A stretch of DNA of 64,000 nucleotides, from the NCBI RefSeq assembly GCF_004364345.1, contig NZ_SOCA01000001.1:868001-932000 (forward strand), written 5' to 3'. How positions within the stretch are numbered: position 1 is the first letter of the stretch; each line of letters begins with the position of its first letter. Shown here piece by piece: positions 34,281 through 44,014 of this stretch. Under the pieces are notes generated by a model. The model saw only the letters and a list, made by a program, of their open reading frames with translations. It searched no databases and was not told the DNA's origin. Position numbers and translations under genes: made by a program. This DNA comes from Prosthecobacter fusiformis. Lineage in GTDB: Bacteria; Verrucomicrobiota; Verrucomicrobiia; Verrucomicrobiales; Verrucomicrobiaceae.

Positions 34281-35039
34281 ATGAAACTCTCCACCTGGAA
34301 CGTCAACGGCATCCGCGCTTCTCTGAACAAGGGGCTGCGTGAGTATCTACTGAATCACGATGCGGATGTGGTGTGCCTCCAGGAAACGAAGGCGATGGAG
34401 GAGCAGGTGGACATCGCCTTTATGGCGGGCTACCGGGCGGTCTGGAACAGTGCGGAAAAGAAGGGTTACTCCGGCACCTGCATCCTGAGCCGGGTGCCCT
34501 GGACAAACTATGCGCTGGGCATGGGCATCCATGATCATGACCGCGAAGGGCGGGTCATCACGACGGAGTTTCCGGATTTTTTCCTGGTGACGGTTTATAC
34601 CCCGAACAGCAAGGCTGGGCTGGCTCGTCTGCCTTACCGGCTGGAATGGGATGCGGCGTTCCGGGCGTATTTGAAGAAGCTGGAATTGCAAAAGCCGGTG
34701 CTGGCGTGTGGGGATCTGAACTGTGCGCACCAGGAGATCGACCTGGCGAATCCGAAGTCCAACCGGATGAATCCCGGCTTCAGCGATGAGGAAAGGGCCA
34801 GTTTCACGCAGCATCTGGAGGCGGGTTTTCTGGATGTGTTTCGGGAGTTCGACAAATCCCCTGGACGCTACACCTGGTGGACGCAAAGGACGCCGGATGC
34901 ACGGGCGAAGAACATCGGGTGGCGGCTGGATTACTGGCTGGCATCTGCAGGCTTGCGCCCGGCCATCACTTCCTGCACGATCCGTGATGACATCCACGGC
35001 AGCGACCACTGCCCGGTGGAATTGGTCATTCAACCCTGA
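34281..35039 (+). CDS. xthA: Exodeoxyribonuclease III
   Basis: 252 residues of the AP-endonuclease/exonuclease III family, acting in base-excision repair. WNVNGIRASLNKG, the metal ligand Glu in LQETKA, the Asp/Asn pair in CGDLNCAHQEID and the catalytic GSDHCPVEL are all present. The start MKLSTWNVNG is chosen because the seven residues upstream are not conserved. It is followed by the YwqK-like gene on the same strand. Confidence 0.95.
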   Translation: MKLSTWNVNGIRASLNKGLREYLLNHDADVVCLQETKAMEEQVDIAFMAGYRAVWNSAEKKGYSGTCILSRVPWTNYALGMGIHDHDREGRVITTEFPDFFLVTVYTPNSKAGLARLPYRLEWDAAFRAYLKKLELQKPVLACGDLNCAHQEIDLANPKSNRMNPGFSDEERASFTQHLEAGFLDVFREFDKSPGRYTWWTQRTPDARAKNIGWRLDYWLASAGLRPAITSCTIRDDIHGSDHCPVELVIQP

Positions 35040-35053
35040 TCCTGCTGCCTGCC

Positions 35054-35437
35054 ATGAAGCCGCTTCTTTTCGCTGCCCTTTTTACCGCCTCCATTCTCCA
35101 CGCTGCGGATGCCCCGAAGTCTGCTGAGGTGACCTACAAGGAGCTGAAGTGGCAGGACGATGTGTATTTTCTCAATGGCCAGCCTTACAGCGGCCTGGCA
35201 CGAGATACGCATAAGGACGGCAAACCGAAGGGGGAGTATCCCTTCAAGGAAGGCCGACTGCACGGGTTGGTGCGGGAGTGGTGGGACAACGGCCAGCTTT
35301 CGACGGAAACGAATTTTGAAAACGGCCAGCGCCATGGGCTTAACCGCTACTGGTCCAAGACCGGCCAGCTCATGAAGGAGCAGGTCTATGATCACGACAA
35401 ATCGGTGAGCGAGAAGTATTACGACGAGAAGAAGTGA
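35054..35437 (+). CDS. Secreted MORN-repeat (YwqK-like) protein
   Basis: 127 residues. A signal peptide (LLFAALFTASILHA) precedes three or four repeats of the type EGRLHGLVREWWDNGQL and ENGQRHGLNRYWSKTGQL. This MORN_2 repeat is found in proteins annotated as YwqK antitoxins, but no toxin gene is adjacent. The signal peptide suggests an envelope role instead. It is 14 bases after xthA. Confidence 0.82.
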   Translation: MKPLLFAALFTASILHAADAPKSAEVTYKELKWQDDVYFLNGQPYSGLARDTHKDGKPKGEYPFKEGRLHGLVREWWDNGQLSTETNFENGQRHGLNRYWSKTGQLMKEQVYDHDKSVSEKYYDEKK

Positions 35438-35487
35438 AGTGACTGATACTTGCCAGATTCATTCGTGGTGCGCGTAACTGGCTACCC

Positions 35488-36747
35488 ATGCTGCGCTTTT
35501 CCCTTGTCTGCCTCCTCGCCAGTGCTGTGTCTGTGGCGCCGAATGAGGACCCTTTCCCTGCTCTGCCTAACATCAAGGGATTGCAGGTCCAAATGGTGCC
35601 GGATGCCCTGGAGCTGGGCATTCACCATGCCGGGATCAATGTGAACCTGACGGCCTTGCTGGACCTGGAAAAGAAGTCGGAGAATCCTTCACATGCGGCG
35701 GACGGGGAGACTTTCAGTTTTAATGCCGGTTATCTAGCCAGCCTGGATGCCCAGATCAAACCGCTGTCTGACCATGGCGTGGCGGTTTACCTGATCCTTC
35801 TGGTTTATCCGTCCAAGGATGGGGAACGTGATGCGATCACGATCCATCCGGATGCGCGGGAGGATCATCAGTATACGGTCGGTGCCTTCAACAATGTGAC
35901 GCCGCAGGGGAGGGCATACCTCCAAGCAGTGGTGGAGTTTCTGGCGGCGCGGTGGTCAGGGGCGCAGCCTGAGCATGGGCGTGTGTGGGGGTGGATCGTG
36001 GGCAATGAGGTGAATTCCCACTGGATGTGGTACAACCTGGGCCGAAAGCCCCTGGTGCAGGCAGTGGGTGAATATGAAAGTGCCTTTCGCATCATCCACG
36101 GGGCGGTCCGCAAGGCCTCCCGGCACGCGCGGCTTTACATCTCCTTTGATCATCACTGGGGCATCTCCATGCATGGAATCAGTGCCGAGGAGGCGACACC
36201 TGGAAGGGAGTATCTGGATACCTTTGCGCGGCTGGTGAAGGAGCGGGGGGATATGGACTGGCATGTGGCTTGGCATCCCTACCCGGAGGATCTGGGCAAT
36301 CCGCGTGCCTGGGCGGACAAGAGCGTGACGCGGGATGACTCAACACCCAAGGTCACCTTTAAAAATCTGGAGGTGCTGCCGCGGCATCTGGAGAAGCCGG
36401 AACTGCTGTTTCAGGGGAAGGCACGGCGGGTCATTCTGTCTGAACAGGGGTTCCATACACTGCTGACTCCGGAGGGAGATCGGCTCCAAGCGGCGGCATA
36501 TGCCTATGCATGGGAAAAGTGCCGTTCTTTACCCACGGTGGATGCTTTTATTTATCACCGGCATGTGGACCACGCGAAGGAGGGTGGGCTGCGGCTCGGT
36601 CTTTGGAGAAATGCTCCGGGGAGCATCGCGGATCCGCACAGCAAGAAGCCGCTATGGGAGCTTTTTCGGAAGGCGGGGACGGCGGAGTGGGAAGGGGCTG
36701 CGGGGGAACTGCTGCCGGTGACGGGATTGAAGAGTTGGGGTGAATGA
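35488..36747 (+). CDS. DUF5722 protein, glycosidase-like fold
   Basis: 419 residues with a signal peptide-like start (LRFSLVCLLASAVSVA). The body looks like a TIM barrel of the glycosyl-hydrolase type: GIHHAGINVNL, GWIVGNEVNSHW (a possible catalytic Glu after Asn), WHVAWHPYPEDLGNPRAW and RRVILSEQGFHT (a possible second Glu). This order agrees with DUF5722 proteins. The substrate is unknown; a role on extracellular polysaccharide is an inference. Confidence 0.78.
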   Translation: MLRFSLVCLLASAVSVAPNEDPFPALPNIKGLQVQMVPDALELGIHHAGINVNLTALLDLEKKSENPSHAADGETFSFNAGYLASLDAQIKPLSDHGVAVYLILLVYPSKDGERDAITIHPDAREDHQYTVGAFNNVTPQGRAYLQAVVEFLAARWSGAQPEHGRVWGWIVGNEVNSHWMWYNLGRKPLVQAVGEYESAFRIIHGAVRKASRHARLYISFDHHWGISMHGISAEEATPGREYLDTFARLVKERGDMDWHVAWHPYPEDLGNPRAWADKSVTRDDSTPKVTFKNLEVLPRHLEKPELLFQGKARRVILSEQGFHTLLTPEGDRLQAAAYAYAWEKCRSLPTVDAFIYHRHVDHAKEGGLRLGLWRNAPGSIADPHSKKPLWELFRKAGTAEWEGAAGELLPVTGLKSWGE

Positions 36748-36775
36748 TGTGCAGAGGCGTGAGAACGCTCGTCCA

Positions 36776-36847
36776 CCCAATGGTACGGGCAGCTACGATC
36801 TGGGAGCTGCAATTGTGAAATAACGCTCGTCCACCCGCTGGTGCGGG
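36776..36847. repeat. Two REP-like repeats between DUF5722 and DUF3592 genes
   Basis: Copies at 36776 (CCC-AATGGTAC-GGG) and 36834 (CCCGC-TGGT-GCGGG) share the flanks CGTCCAC and GCTAC. They are relatives of the hairpins at 18750 and 18877, with paired changes in the stem. Confidence 0.65.
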
Positions 36848-36863
36848 CGGCTACACAGTAGCG

Positions 36864-37355
36864 CTATTTCCGGCGGAAGGCGTTCCAGGTCATGCCGAGG
36901 CCGCCGAAGACGAAAAGGAGGGGAAACCAGATGGAGTAGAGGGCGGCGCGGCTGTCGTGCTTGAGCACGGTCTGGTCGGGCTGCTGGGGATTGACGTAAC
37001 AGGTGGTCTCCTGGCCGATGGGGAATTCCTCCAACTTTTTGCGGGCGTTTTCTTCGTGCTGGCTGGCGGAGTCCACACGCTTGATGCGGGTGCCGGTGAG
37101 GGACTGGCCGCTGAAGGTGTATGAGTAACGGACGGCGGCTTTATGGGCGGGATTGGAGTGCGGGGTGGGGCGCTCACTGATGACCTGGGCGGAAATAATC
37201 CGGCAGGGGGTGGGCACCCAGCGGCGGGTCTCTTCCGCACGCTGCCAGGACGTCCAAAGCACCCAGGTAAAGAGCAATCCTGCGAGGGCTAAAAACAGAC
37301 CCATGGAGGCCAGCCAGAGGCGGCCCGAGAGAGAAGAAACAGACGCAGATGACAT
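36864..37355 (-). CDS. DUF3592 membrane protein
   Basis: 163 residues with membrane segments near 14-34 and 140-158. The middle (VRYSYTFSGQSLTGTRI...FPIGQETTCYVNPQQPDQTVL) is the DUF3592 pattern, in which a small beta domain sits between two membrane helices. The function is unknown. It is divergent from recJ. Confidence 0.85.
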   Translation of the reverse strand: MSSASVSSLSGRLWLASMGLFLALAGLLFTWVLWTSWQRAEETRRWVPTPCRIISAQVISERPTPHSNPAHKAAVRYSYTFSGQSLTGTRIKRVDSASQHEENARKKLEEFPIGQETTCYVNPQQPDQTVLKHDSRAALYSIWFPLLFVFGGLGMTWNAFRRK

Positions 37356-37422
37356 GAATGGGGGAGGGATGCTTTGACTAGCCTACGCGCGTGCTGCATA
37401 CAAGGAGGTTGCACACAATCTA

Positions 37423-39150
37423 ATGGCTCTCGCGTCTGAAATCCCTCTCCCAAACACCCTGCCCCCGCGCTGGCTGCTGAAGCCGGTGCCTGAGGGCGCG
37501 GCGGATTTGGCTGCGGATACAGGGCTGCCTTTGCTCCTGACCACCCTGCTGACGCAAAGGGGGATGACGAGCGCGGAACTGGTGCAGGATTTCCTGGTAC
37601 CGAAGCTGGCCTCCCTGGGAGATCCGACGGTGCTGCCCGAGATGAAAATCGCCGTGGAGCGCATCCTCAAGGCGGTGGATGAAAAACAGCGGGTAGCCCT
37701 CTATGGAGATTACGATGTGGACGGGGTGACCTCCATGGCGCTGATGCACCTGACGCTGAAAGCCTATGGGCTGCCGACGCATCTCTTCCTGCCCTCGCGC
37801 ATGGAGGAGGGGTATGGACTGAGCATGGACGGTTTTGCGCGGTTGTTTGAGGAATTTGGCAAGCCGGACCTGCTGCTGGCGCTGGACTGTGGAACGACCT
37901 CCATCAAGGAGCTGACCTGGCTGCAGGAGCAGGGGGTGGATTGTGTGATCGTGGACCACCATGAGCTGTCCCCTTTTGGCCGACCTCCCTGCGTGGCACT
38001 GGTGAATCCGAAGCTGGGGACGGAATATCATTATTTTTGTACGGCAGGGCTGGTCTTTAAGGTGGCGCATGCGCTCATGAAGACGCGGCGGGTGGACTTC
38101 GACCTCAAAGAGGCGCTGGATCTGGTGGCGCTGGGAACGGTGGCGGATCTGGTGCCGCTGGTGGATGAAAATCGCCTGCTGGTGCGGCGCGGACTGGAGG
38201 CGCTGGCGCAAACGGAGCGCATCGGCCTGCGTGCGCTGAAGGAAATCGCAGGGGTGGATGGTTTTATCCAAACGCATCATGTGGGATTCCGACTGGGACC
38301 GCGGCTGAATGCGGCTGGACGGCTAGATACGGCCTCGACGGCGCTGCAATTGCTGCTGGCGGAGGATCCGCTGGTGGCGGCAGACTACGCCACGCTGCTG
38401 GAGAATCATAACCGGGACCGCCAGGCAGTGGAGCTGGAAGTTTTTAATGAGGCGGAGCAGCAACTGCTGGCCATGGGAGATCTGGAGCACATCCCTGCGG
38501 TGGTCTTGGGATCGCGCAAATGGCATCCGGGGGTGGTGGGCATCGTCGCCTCCCGGCTTTCACGGTTGGTGAACCGTCCGACGATCTTGTTTTCCTTTGA
38601 TGAAAATGGCATGGGCAAGGGCAGTGGCCGCAGCATCCCGGGTTTTTCCCTGGTGGAGGCAATTGAATTTTGTCGTGAGCACATCACCCGGGGTGGTGGC
38701 CATGCGATGGCGGCGGGGGTATCTGTCCATGAGGATAAGCTGGAGATCTTTCGTGAGCGCTTTTCCGAAGCGGCACGCCTGGCCCTGAGTGAGGAGGCGC
38801 TGACGCCGGTACTGGGGCTGGATGTGGAAGTGCGTCTGCGGGATCTTTCCCTTGAATTTCTGCGGAATTTCCGGCTGATGGAACCCTTCGGCCAGCGCAA
38901 TCATGAGCCTATTTTTCTCTGCCGCCGGGTGAATCCACGCCTGCCGGGGAGGCTGATGAAGGAGAAGCATCTGCGTGTGATGCTGAGCCAGGATGGAGCC
39001 TCCATGGAGGCGCGCTGGTTCAATGCGCCGCTGAAAAATCTGCCGAAACCGCCATGGGATGTGGCCATGCGGGTGCAGCGAAATTTCTGGCGCGGTGAAG
39101 AACAATGGCAATTGACTCTGGACGCGGTGCGTACTGCTGAGACAGAATGA
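37423..39150 (+). CDS. recJ: Single-strand-specific exonuclease RecJ
   Basis: 575 residues. The DHH-superfamily motifs are DYDVDG (96-101) and DHH (178-180), followed by DHHA1 (GGGHAMAAGVSV) and an OB-like C-terminal domain. RecJ degrades single-stranded DNA 5' to 3' in repair and recombination. Length and motif order are those of a full enzyme. The ATG at 37423 follows no strong ribosome site, but the upstream base content suggests no earlier start. Confidence 0.95.
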   Translation: MALASEIPLPNTLPPRWLLKPVPEGAADLAADTGLPLLLTTLLTQRGMTSAELVQDFLVPKLASLGDPTVLPEMKIAVERILKAVDEKQRVALYGDYDVDGVTSMALMHLTLKAYGLPTHLFLPSRMEEGYGLSMDGFARLFEEFGKPDLLLALDCGTTSIKELTWLQEQGVDCVIVDHHELSPFGRPPCVALVNPKLGTEYHYFCTAGLVFKVAHALMKTRRVDFDLKEALDLVALGTVADLVPLVDENRLLVRRGLEALAQTERIGLRALKEIAGVDGFIQTHHVGFRLGPRLNAAGRLDTASTALQLLLAEDPLVAADYATLLENHNRDRQAVELEVFNEAEQQLLAMGDLEHIPAVVLGSRKWHPGVVGIVASRLSRLVNRPTILFSFDENGMGKGSGRSIPGFSLVEAIEFCREHITRGGGHAMAAGVSVHEDKLEIFRERFSEAARLALSEEALTPVLGLDVEVRLRDLSLEFLRNFRLMEPFGQRNHEPIFLCRRVNPRLPGRLMKEKHLRVMLSQDGASMEARWFNAPLKNLPKPPWDVAMRVQRNFWRGEEQWQLTLDAVRTAETE

Positions 39151-39179
39151 CCCCCAGCCCGATAAAATGAGATAGATTC

Positions 39180-42100
39180 ATGGATGCACTGCCCACCTTG
39201 TCCCGCAACCGGGGCGATCCATCGTCAGCCTCCCGCTGGTCATTGTCAGCCCGCACGGCTCGAAGGCTGGTGAGTGTGGCGTGTGGCGTGATCGTATTGT
39301 GGACCAGCTACGGTGTAGGGGCCGAGGGCGGGGCAAATCTGAAAAAGGTGAGCATCCAGCTCAAGTGGCATCATCAGTTTCAATTTGCGGGTTATTACGC
39401 GGCGGAGGCCCAGGGATACTACCGCGCAGCCGGGCTGGAGGTGGAACTGCGGGAGGGAAACCCAGCAAGAAGGTCCCTGGAGGTGGTGCAATCCGGGGCG
39501 GCGGACTTTGGCGTGACGGACTGCGATGTGCTGCTGGCGCGGATGAAGGGCAAACCAGTGGTGGTGTGTGCTGCTATTTTCCAGCATTCTCCATACATCA
39601 TGATGAGCCTGGCGGACAAAGGCATCACGAAGCCTTCTGACCTGGTGGGGAAAAGGCTCATGGTCTCCAACGACCAGGGAGAGGCGGAGGTGCGGGCGAT
39701 GATCATGCGAGAAGGATTGCCCGCCGGGCGCATGGAATTCCTGCCTCATTCATGGAATAACCGGGACCTACTGGCTGGCAAAGTGGATGCCATTTCTGCG
39801 TATAGCACGGTGGAGCCGACGCAATTGCGACAGCTCGGGGTGGAGCCTGCCACCATCCGCTTTAGCGATTACGGGGTGGATTTTTATGGGGATACTCTTT
39901 TCACCACGGAAGCACTGGTGAAGAAAGACCGGGAGCTGGTGAATGCCTTCGTCGAAGCCTCCATGAAAGGCTGGAATTATGCGATGGAGCATCCGGAAGA
40001 GATGATCGAGCGCATCCTGCTGATGCCAGGGGTGAAGGAGCGCGGCATCCGCCGGGAGAACCTGGAGGTGGAGGCACGGGAAATGGTGCCGCTGATCCAG
40101 GCGGACCTGGTGGATGTGGGGCACATGAATGCGGGGAGATGGGAGCGGATCGCCCGGACGTTTGTGGAAACCGGAATCGTGGACGAGGTGTCACATTTAC
40201 AGGGATTTATCTTTGAGCCGGACAAGTCTCCGGATTTTAAAATACTCTTTGGGGCGCTCTCAGTCATCGGGCTCCTGGGGGGGCTGGGGCTGCTCTGGAC
40301 GATGCAACTGCGCCGCCAGGTGGACCTGCGCACCCGAGAAGTGAAGGAAGGCCAGCAAAAGCTGTCTGCCATCCTGGAAAACACCTTTCAACTGCAAGGC
40401 CTGCTGGATCCTGAAGGCCGGATGATGGAGGCCAACAGTACGGCGCGTTCTTTTGCAGGGGTGGAACTGGCTGATGTGGTGGGGAAGTGGTTTTGGGAAA
40501 CGGTGTGGTGGAGCCATTCCGTGGAGCAGCAGAACAAGCTGCGTGAGGCCATCCAGCAGATCCGCCAGGGACAGGACGGGGTCCGGTTTGAAACTCTACA
40601 TCCAGACAAGACGGGGACTCTGCATGTGATCGACTTTTCCGTGCGGCCAGTCAGGGATGAGGGTGGAAATTTGCGCTACCTGATGGTGGAGGGATATGAC
40701 ATCACGGAAAGGAAACTGGCGGAAAATGCCCGAAGGGTGTCTGAGGCGAATCTGCTGGCTCTGCTGGAAAATAGCTCCGGTGCCATCTGGTCTCTGGACC
40801 GGGACCTGCATTACCTAACCTTCAATTCCCGCTATCAGGATCACATTCTGTCATTGGGCGGTGGGTTGAAGGCCCAGATCGGCGAACGCGCGGTGGAGGT
40901 GGAATCCCCGGCGCATCTGGCTCTCTGGCGTCCGCACTATCAGCGGGCACTGAAGGGGGAGCGCTTCAAGATCACCTTTGACCAGGAAGTGCGGGGAAAA
41001 ATGCGCACCTTTTCAGCTTCCTTCAATCCCATCCGTCACGCAGGGGAAGTGACCGGAGTCTCTGTCTTCAGCGATGATGTGACGGAGCAAAAGCACCTGG
41101 AAGACCAGCTTCGCCAGTCGCAAAAAATGGATGCCATCGGTCATCTGGCCGGCGGGGTAGCACATGATTTTAATAACCTGCTGACGGTGATCCAGGCCAA
41201 TGCCTCACTGGCCAAGATCATGAAACTGACGCCGGAGATGACGACGCGGGCTTTCAGTGAGATCCTGGATGCGGCTAACCGGGCAGGGGCGTTAACGCGG
41301 CAATTGCTGACTTTTAGCCGCCAGCAGCCGATCAACAAGACGACATTGAACCTCAACCAGGTGGTCTCTGAGATGAACCGGATGCTGCAAAGGCTGATCG
41401 GGGAAACGATCCAGGTGCACTTGCGCCTGAGCCCGGAGCCGGCGCTGGTGCATGCGGATGCAAGCATGATGGAGCAGATCATCCTGAACCTGACGGTGAA
41501 TGCCCGGGATGCCATGCCCCAGGGAGGGACGCTAACGCTGACCACACGCCTGCTGCCGCTGAAGCAACTGCCTCCCCAAGCCTCCGCAGAGGCCAAGCCG
41601 GGGCATTTTGTGTGCCTGGAAGTTCGCGATACTGGCACGGGCATTTCTGAAGAGCATCTGAAGCGTATCTTTGAACCCTTCTTCACCACGAAGGCGGTGG
41701 GACAGGGCACGGGCATCGGTCTGGCGACGGTGTTCGGCATCGCCCAACAGCATGGTGGCTGGGTGACCGTAGACAGTCATCCGGGAGCAGGGGCATCTTT
41801 TTGCGTCTTTTTGCCTTTGCTCAGCAGCCCCGTTCCGACCCCTGTGGAGGAGGAGATTACCCCCCCTGCCCTGGGTGCACGCGGTACAGCAACGATCTTG
41901 ATTGTCGAGGATGAAAAGACAGTGAGGACGATCGTCAAACACGTGCTGACCGCACACGGCTATCATGTGCATGAAGCGACCAGCGGCAAAGAGGCGCTGG
42001 AGATGTGGGACGGAATCGCGAATGAGGTGGATCTGATGCTGACGGATATGGTCATGCCCGGAGGGGTGTCGGGCCATGAATTGGGAGCTCAATTGCAGGC

Positions 42101-42281
42101 CAAGAAGCCGAGCCTCAAAATCATTTACTCCAGCGGTTATTCGGCAGAGACTTTCCGTCGGGATTCTGTCCTGCCGGATGATGCGGTGCTTTTGCGCAAG
42201 CCTTATACAGCCGCACAGCTCCTCAAGGAGGTTCAAAAGATGCTGCCGCAGGATGACGTGGCAAAACCAGCTGAAGCGTAG
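39180..42281 (+). CDS. Hybrid histidine kinase with THI5/NMT1-like sensor
   Basis: 1033 residues. A signal anchor (about 27-47) is followed by a periplasmic THI5-like substrate-binding domain (54-345, start [19 protein letters not shown]) and a membrane helix (354-375). Then come two PAS domains (392-515 and 521-640), a HisKA domain with His662 ([11 protein letters not shown]), a HATPase with N-box NARDAMP and G-box DTGTGIS, and a receiver with Asp956 (LTDMVMPGG) and Lys1007. THI5-like domains bind pyrimidine thiamine precursors or similar small molecules, so it may sense such a ligand. No output regulator is adjacent. Confidence 0.92.
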   Translation: MDALPTLSRNRGDPSSASRWSLSARTARRLVSVACGVIVLWTSYGVGAEGGANLKKVSIQLKWHHQFQFAGYYAAEAQGYYRAAGLEVELREGNPARRSLEVVQSGAADFGVTDCDVLLARMKGKPVVVCAAIFQHSPYIMMSLADKGITKPSDLVGKRLMVSNDQGEAEVRAMIMREGLPAGRMEFLPHSWNNRDLLAGKVDAISAYSTVEPTQLRQLGVEPATIRFSDYGVDFYGDTLFTTEALVKKDRELVNAFVEASMKGWNYAMEHPEEMIERILLMPGVKERGIRRENLEVEAREMVPLIQADLVDVGHMNAGRWERIARTFVETGIVDEVSHLQGFIFEPDKSPDFKILFGALSVIGLLGGLGLLWTMQLRRQVDLRTREVKEGQQKLSAILENTFQLQGLLDPEGRMMEANSTARSFAGVELADVVGKWFWETVWWSHSVEQQNKLREAIQQIRQGQDGVRFETLHPDKTGTLHVIDFSVRPVRDEGGNLRYLMVEGYDITERKLAENARRVSEANLLALLENSSGAIWSLDRDLHYLTFNSRYQDHILSLGGGLKAQIGERAVEVESPAHLALWRPHYQRALKGERFKITFDQEVRGKMRTFSASFNPIRHAGEVTGVSVFSDDVTEQKHLEDQLRQSQKMDAIGHLAGGVAHDFNNLLTVIQANASLAKIMKLTPEMTTRAFSEILDAANRAGALTRQLLTFSRQQPINKTTLNLNQVVSEMNRMLQRLIGETIQVHLRLSPEPALVHADASMMEQIILNLTVNARDAMPQGGTLTLTTRLLPLKQLPPQASAEAKPGHFVCLEVRDTGTGISEEHLKRIFEPFFTTKAVGQGTGIGLATVFGIAQQHGGWVTVDSHPGAGASFCVFLPLLSSPVPTPVEEEITPPALGARGTATILIVEDEKTVRTIVKHVLTAHGYHVHEATSGKEALEMWDGIANEVDLMLTDMVMPGGVSGHELGAQLQAKKPSLKIIYSSGYSAETFRRDSVLPDDAVLLRKPYTAAQLLKEVQKMLPQDDVAKPAEA

Positions 42282-42296
42282 TGCAAAGGGGCGCGT

Positions 42297-43100
42297 TTAA
42301 GCACCCAGTTCCTTGCTGCGTTCAGTCGCTTTGCGTACAGCCTGGATCAGGGCATGACGGAGGCCGTGAGCCTCCAATTGCTCCAGTCCGGCAATGGTGG
42401 TGCCACCGGGGCTAGTGACTTCATCGCGGAGAGTGGCCGGATGTTTACCAGTCTCCAGCACCATCTTGGCCGCACCGGCCACGGTTTGGGCCGCCAGACG
42501 TAGTGAGGCAGCCCGTGGCAGGCCCATGAGTACGCCCCCATCTGCAAGGGCTTCGATGACGGTATAGACGTAAGCCGGGCCGCTGCCGCTGAGGCCAGTG
42601 ACCGCATCCAGAAGTTTTTCAGACACTTCATCCGCCGTGCCGACACTGCCGAGGATTTTCACCGCCATGGCGGAATCCTCCGCAGTCGCCTTTGACCCAC
42701 GAGCGAAAGCGGCTGCCCCGGTGGCGACGAGTGCAGGGGTATTGGGCATGCAGCGGATAACCCTTTGGCGACTGCCCAGCCAGGACTCCAACTGGGCGAT
42801 GGAAATCCCAGCGGCAATGCTGATGAACAGGCGGCTGCCTTCCAGCTTGGCTAAGTCTTCACACAGGCTTTTCATATCCCCAGGTTTTACGGCCAGGAGG
42901 ATAACGTCCGAACTGGAACCCACCTGCTCTGGCGTGCCGGGGTTGGTCGGACAGGTAAGGGATTTTTCCAGGGCCTCGACAGCAGCCGGCACGACGTCAC
43001 TGAGAGCGACCTGGAGCTCAGCGCTGCCCAATGCCTGCTCCACGCCGCGCAAGAGTGCACCGCCCATTTTACCACATCCGATGAGGCCAAGTTTCAACAT
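42297..43100 (-). CDS. proC: Pyrroline-5-carboxylate reductase
   Basis: 267 residues of family length. It reduces pyrroline-5-carboxylate to proline in the cytoplasm. The N-terminal nucleotide-binding motif is GLIGCGKMGGALLRG. The C-terminal motif DEVTSPGGTTIAGLEQLE and GLSGSGPAYVY are the ProC signatures. It is convergent with the hybrid kinase gene and followed by no operon partner. Confidence 0.95.
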   Translation of the reverse strand: MLKLGLIGCGKMGGALLRGVEQALGSAELQVALSDVVPAAVEALEKSLTCPTNPGTPEQVGSSSDVILLAVKPGDMKSLCEDLAKLEGSRLFISIAAGISIAQLESWLGSRQRVIRCMPNTPALVATGAAAFARGSKATAEDSAMAVKILGSVGTADEVSEKLLDAVTGLSGSGPAYVYTVIEALADGGVLMGLPRAASLRLAAQTVAGAAKMVLETGKHPATLRDEVTSPGGTTIAGLEQLEAHGLRHALIQAVRKATERSKELGA

Positions 43101-43142
43101 GGCGCGATGGTGGCGGCAGGGCGTGGTCTTCGCAAGGGAAGA

Positions 43143-43514
43143 TCATGCCTTCCCTTGCAGCAGCATACGCAGGCCAAATACGACGAGGATGGTGCCGAAG
43201 ATGCGGGTCAGGGTCTCATTGCTCATGGACTTCAGCCATCCAGCCCCGAAATAGGCGAAAATGGAGGCGGAGATGGCCGTGACGGCGGCGACTTTCCAAT
43301 TTACCAAGTCATTGCGGGAGTTTTGAGTGGTCGCCATCAGGGCCGTCGGGATGATGATGGCCAGGCTGGTGGCCACGGCCTGTTTTTGAGGCATGGCCAG
43401 CATAAACACAAAAGCGGGCACCATCACCACACCACCGCCGACGCCGCACAAAGCTGCGACGACTCCGCTAATGATGCCGATGCCCAGACAGGTGAGGATT
43501 TCAGATACAGGCAT
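43143..43514 (-). CDS. Half-size TSUP (TauE/SafE) membrane protein
   Basis: 123 residues with four hydrophobic segments. GIISGVVAALCGVGGGVVMVP is the repeated TSUP motif. Most TSUP transporters carry two such halves (about 250 residues); this has one and may work as a dimer. The substrate is unknown; sulfite, sulfoacetate or thiosulfate are family possibilities. It lies 42 bases upstream of proC on the same strand. Confidence 0.82.
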   Translation of the reverse strand: MPVSEILTCLGIGIISGVVAALCGVGGGVVMVPAFVFMLAMPQKQAVATSLAIIIPTALMATTQNSRNDLVNWKVAAVTAISASIFAYFGAGWLKSMSNETLTRIFGTILVVFGLRMLLQGKA

Positions 43515-43606
43515 GGCGGGAGAGGAAAGCTGCGATTTTAATTGATGAGAAACGTTTGAATCCGTTATCCGTTGTTACGTCAAAAAGACAGACAAAAAAC
43601 TGCCCT

Positions 43607-43966
43607 ATGAAACACCTTCTTTTCCTCTTCGCCACAGCTGCACTGGCTACTCTGGCCCCGGCCGCAGAGCCGCTGAATACGGTCTGCCCCATTTCTGGCA
43701 AGCCTGCCAGCGCTGCCATCACCAGCAATTATAGCAAAACAGTCGCTGTCTGCTGTGACCGCTGTGTGTCCCAGTTCAATGCCACGCCCAAGGCTTACCT
43801 GAGCAACATCCTCAACGCGAACGGGGTGCAGTGCCCACTGAGCAAGAAGAAGGCAGATCCTTCCAAAAAGGTGACTTATAGCCGCCAGGTCGCCTTTGCC
43901 GATGTTGGCAGCAAGGCTACTTTTGACGCCGCTCCTGATAAACACATCAAGGAAGTGCGCCAGTAA
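43607..43966 (+). CDS. Small secreted Cys-rich protein (YHS/TRASH-like)
   Basis: 119 residues. A signal peptide (LLFLFATAALATLAPAA) precedes Cys-containing motifs: VCPISGKPA, VAVCCDRCVSQF and VQCPLSKKKAD. The CPISGK...CC..C pattern resembles YHS or TRASH metal-binding modules, so a periplasmic copper or other metal role is possible. The downstream hairpin gives it its own transcript end. No metal transporter is next to it. Confidence 0.65.
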   Translation: MKHLLFLFATAALATLAPAAEPLNTVCPISGKPASAAITSNYSKTVAVCCDRCVSQFNATPKAYLSNILNANGVQCPLSKKKADPSKKVTYSRQVAFADVGSKATFDAAPDKHIKEVRQ

Positions 43967-43982
43967 GCACTGACGTTTCATG

Positions 43983-44014
43983 AAAGCGGCAGGCTCCGGT
44001 CTGCCGCTTTTTTT
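43983..44014 (+). terminator. Rho-independent terminator
   Basis: AAAGCGGCAG/CTGCCGCTTT, an 8-base loop and a run of seven T. It ends the Cys-rich gene and touches the end of the convergent phosphatase-like gene, so it may act in both directions. Confidence 0.88.

Noticed and set aside
35054..35437. Toxin-antitoxin role for the YwqK-like protein
   Set aside because: No toxin gene is adjacent and it has a signal peptide; the name is only a family label.
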